64,000 bases of DNA from a virus. The stretch spans positions 51,552 through 115,551 of IMG/VR virus record IMGVR_UViG_3300032286_001377. One strand, 5' to 3'. Both the position numbers and the translations under genes were made by a program. Below the pieces are notes generated by a model. It ran no database searches. It saw nothing but the letters and a program-made list of their open reading frames with translations, and had not been told where the DNA came from. Within the stretch, counting starts at the first letter, position 1. Each line of letters opens with the position of its first letter. Of this stretch, positions 62,612-64,000 are shown piece by piece.

Positions 62612-64000
62612 TTATACTAATTCTGCTTTAAAACCAAGATAAGCTCCAGCAGTGTTAGCATAAAAATTAGTAGCACTACCGACAGTTAACGTGGCGCCAG
62701 TGGTAATTCCGATGTAAGCACTATTCGTCCATGCAGTAACAATACTGGGAACACTAGTCGCCACAGTCCCACTACCGGCAGCATTTGTCACTGCATAATC
62801 TCCAGCTGTTCCGGTAGTCTCTAATGGGCTAACTGGAGTATCTCGCATAGTTACAGGAAAATGAACCGGTACACGAGCTGTAGTTGTTGTTGGAGTAGCT
62901 CCACTACCAAATACTCCAGAAGAAACACCTGGTGCCATACGATAATAATATCTTTGACACCGACCAAGCTGCACATCATAAGGAAGAATTTCAAATGGCG
63001 TGGCAACAGACCCTTGTTCAAGTTGAAATCCCCAAAAATCAAAAGTTCCAGATTGCTGCCCAAGAGAGGCCGTACGTGTAGCGTATGTAGATCCAGCGTC
63101 CATCCAGAATATGACGCCGAGATAATCATCACCATTAGTTCCGAGAGTTTTACCACTGATTGAAGGTATAGTTACTGTGATAGATTTACGAACCCACGAA
63201 GTTGTCAGGGCAACAAGTTGCGAACCTATTGAATCCACTGTGGTTGAAGGAGTGCCTCCGTTTCCGAATGACTGCCCAAACTCCACAGCGATATTCTTTG
63301 ACGCATCAGCTTTAGCCCAGAAGGACAGTGTCACTGTCTGATTAGCAAATGTTCTGACACTTTCGATAGGGAAGAGGAACGATCCACGATTGGAAGCTCC
63401 TGCCACCGACGTGACCACTGCACGTAAATAATACGTCGGTTCATAACCGGCAATAGCATTACCGAGGGCAAACGACTGCCGCGTAATGGAACTAGTCGTT
63501 CCAGCATTCGATGACCGTACCCGATCTGCGGAATAGTCACTACCTCCAGCAAAGGCGCCAGCGCCTCGCTGCCACACCCTCAAGTCACCATTGGGAATTA
63601 CATTTTTAAATGAATCTCCAGAAGTAAAAGTAACACTTTCGCTTACTGAACTTGTTGTTATAGTCATTCCACTACCGGCAACAAACGTAACAGTGTCATT
63701 AGCAGTATTAGATGCCACGTTACTTTGTCCAGAAACTGCAATAATTCCGTAAGCACTAGAGACTGGGCCTGTTGGACCAGTTGGGCCGGTCACAGTTGAG
63801 GGTGCACCGGTAGCACCGGTAGGACCAGTAGTACCGGTTGGGCCAGTAACTGTCGAAGGAGCGCCAGTAGCACCAGTGGGACCTGTTGGACCAGTGGCAA
63901 GTGGGCCTGTTGGACCAGTTGGGCCGGTCACAGTTGAGGGTGCACCGGTAGCACCGGTAGGACCAGTAGTACCGGTTGGGCCAGTAACTGTCGAAGGAGC
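62612..64000 (-). CDS. Collagen-like GPT-repeat tail fibre (5' end outside window)
   Basis: The frame ends with TAA at 62612 and stays open to the right edge, so the start lies outside. At the upstream end is a collagen-like region of G-P-T, G-A-P and G-T-T triplets ([20 protein letters not shown]), typical of phage fibre shafts. After it comes a coil/beta neck ([20 protein letters not shown]) and a C-terminal carbohydrate-binding-like domain ending in [20 protein letters not shown], a phrase common to many phage receptor-binding proteins, then a GFKAELV end. A 138-bp DNA repeat lies in the collagen region. The fibre probably binds host glycans. The ATG at 63931 inside the repeat is not the true start. 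Confidence 0.85.
   Translation of the reverse strand, partial: APSTVTGPTGTTGPTGATGAPSTVTGPTGPTGPLATGPTGPTGATGAPSTVTGPTGTTGPTGATGAPSTVTGPTGPTGPVSSAYGIIAVSGQSNVASNTANDTVTFVAGSGMTITTSSVSESVTFTSGDSFKNVIPNGDLRVWQRGAGAFAGGSDYSADRVRSSNAGTTSSITRQSFALGNAIAGYEPTYYLRAVVTSVAGASNRGSFLFPIESVRTFANQTVTLSFWAKADASKNIAVEFGQSFGNGGTPSTTVDSIGSQLVALTTSWVRKSITVTIPSISGKTLGTNGDDYLGVIFWMDAGSTYATRTASLGQQSGTFDFWGFQLEQGSVATPFEILPYDVQLGRCQRYYYRMAPGVSSGVFGSGATPTTTTARVPVHFPVTMRDTPVSPLETTGTAGDYAVTNAAGSGTVATSVPSIVTAWTNSAYIGITTGATLTVGSATNFYANTAGAYLGFKAELV
63764..64000. repeat. 138-bp tandem repeat in the collagen-like region
   Basis: Bases 63764-63901 form one 138-bp (46-codon) unit and 63902-64000 begin a second. The 99 bases visible of the second copy match the first base for base, by direct reading. 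The unit encodes collagen-like G-P-T/G-A-P triplets and lies in frame, so copy number can change without loss of frame. The third copy, if any, is outside the window. Confidence 0.9.

Noticed and set aside
63750-64000. Short repeated units could suggest a CRISPR array.
   Set aside because: The repeats encode collagen-like triplets in frame with the fibre gene; there are no palindromic repeats with unique spacers.

Overview
The window is one continuous stretch of the virion-structure region of a large, AT-rich tailed phage. Nearly every base is coding. All genes but one lie on the minus strand, so transcription runs from high to low coordinates. Two contractile-sheath genes, tube proteins, a gp25-like protein and a baseplate J-like protein make it a myovirus. 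The concanavalin A-like (LamG) cassettes in two proteins have a wording I associate with tail proteins of actinobacteriophages, and the tail carries peptidoglycan hydrolases. An AT-rich actinobacterial host is therefore my best guess, but it is inference and not shown by the sequence. No tRNA, rRNA, CRISPR array, integrase, IS element or DNA-replication gene was seen.

Layout in transcription order, right to left. At 64000-60395 are two tail-fibre genes: a collagen-like GPT-repeat fibre that runs off the window, then a fibre ending in an S74 self-cleaving chaperone. At 60411-59698 is the only plus-strand gene, a Cys/His-rich protein of unknown role that converges on the fibre gene. At 59629-54032 is the head module: two small ORFs, portal, a small coiled-coil-like protein, a GT-A glycosyltransferase, a fused prohead protease-scaffold with an internal scaffold start, and a candidate head decoration protein. 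The major capsid protein (53997-52924) follows and ends in a strong terminator. At 52787-50188 are Ig-like and small virion proteins and head-tail connector/closure candidates. At 50186-41906 is the tail module: a sheath-like protein carrying LamG domains, a candidate tail terminator, a compact tail sheath, and three paralogous tube-like proteins. Two paralogous tail-assembly-chaperone candidates (41849-40687) precede two giant proteins of 2213 and 1661 aa in the tape-measure position, and a small basic protein. At 28588-11316 are a 3674-aa hub-like giant with a C-terminal staphylococcal-nuclease-like domain, a two-domain tail lysin, gpV-like, gp25-like and baseplate J-like proteins, and a metallophosphoesterase. 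At 11300-1 are two very large distal tail proteins, one with three LamG domains and one with a peptidoglycan-binding domain; the second runs off the left edge.

Genes are tightly packed (TGATG, ATGA and 1-nt junctions), which implies long co-transcribed and translationally coupled units. Two intrinsic terminators follow the major capsid and main tube genes, whose products are needed in high copy. An AT-rich motif, TACTATTWATAT, recurs in front of several units. Two copies share 16 identical bases at the same distance from the start codon (portal and the 52787 gene), and I propose it as the late promoter. Features I would check first: the nuclease-like domain in the hub, the LamG cassette inserted in a sheath-like protein, the glycosyltransferase in the head operon together with a recurrent Thr-Pro micro-motif in virion proteins, and the promoter motif.
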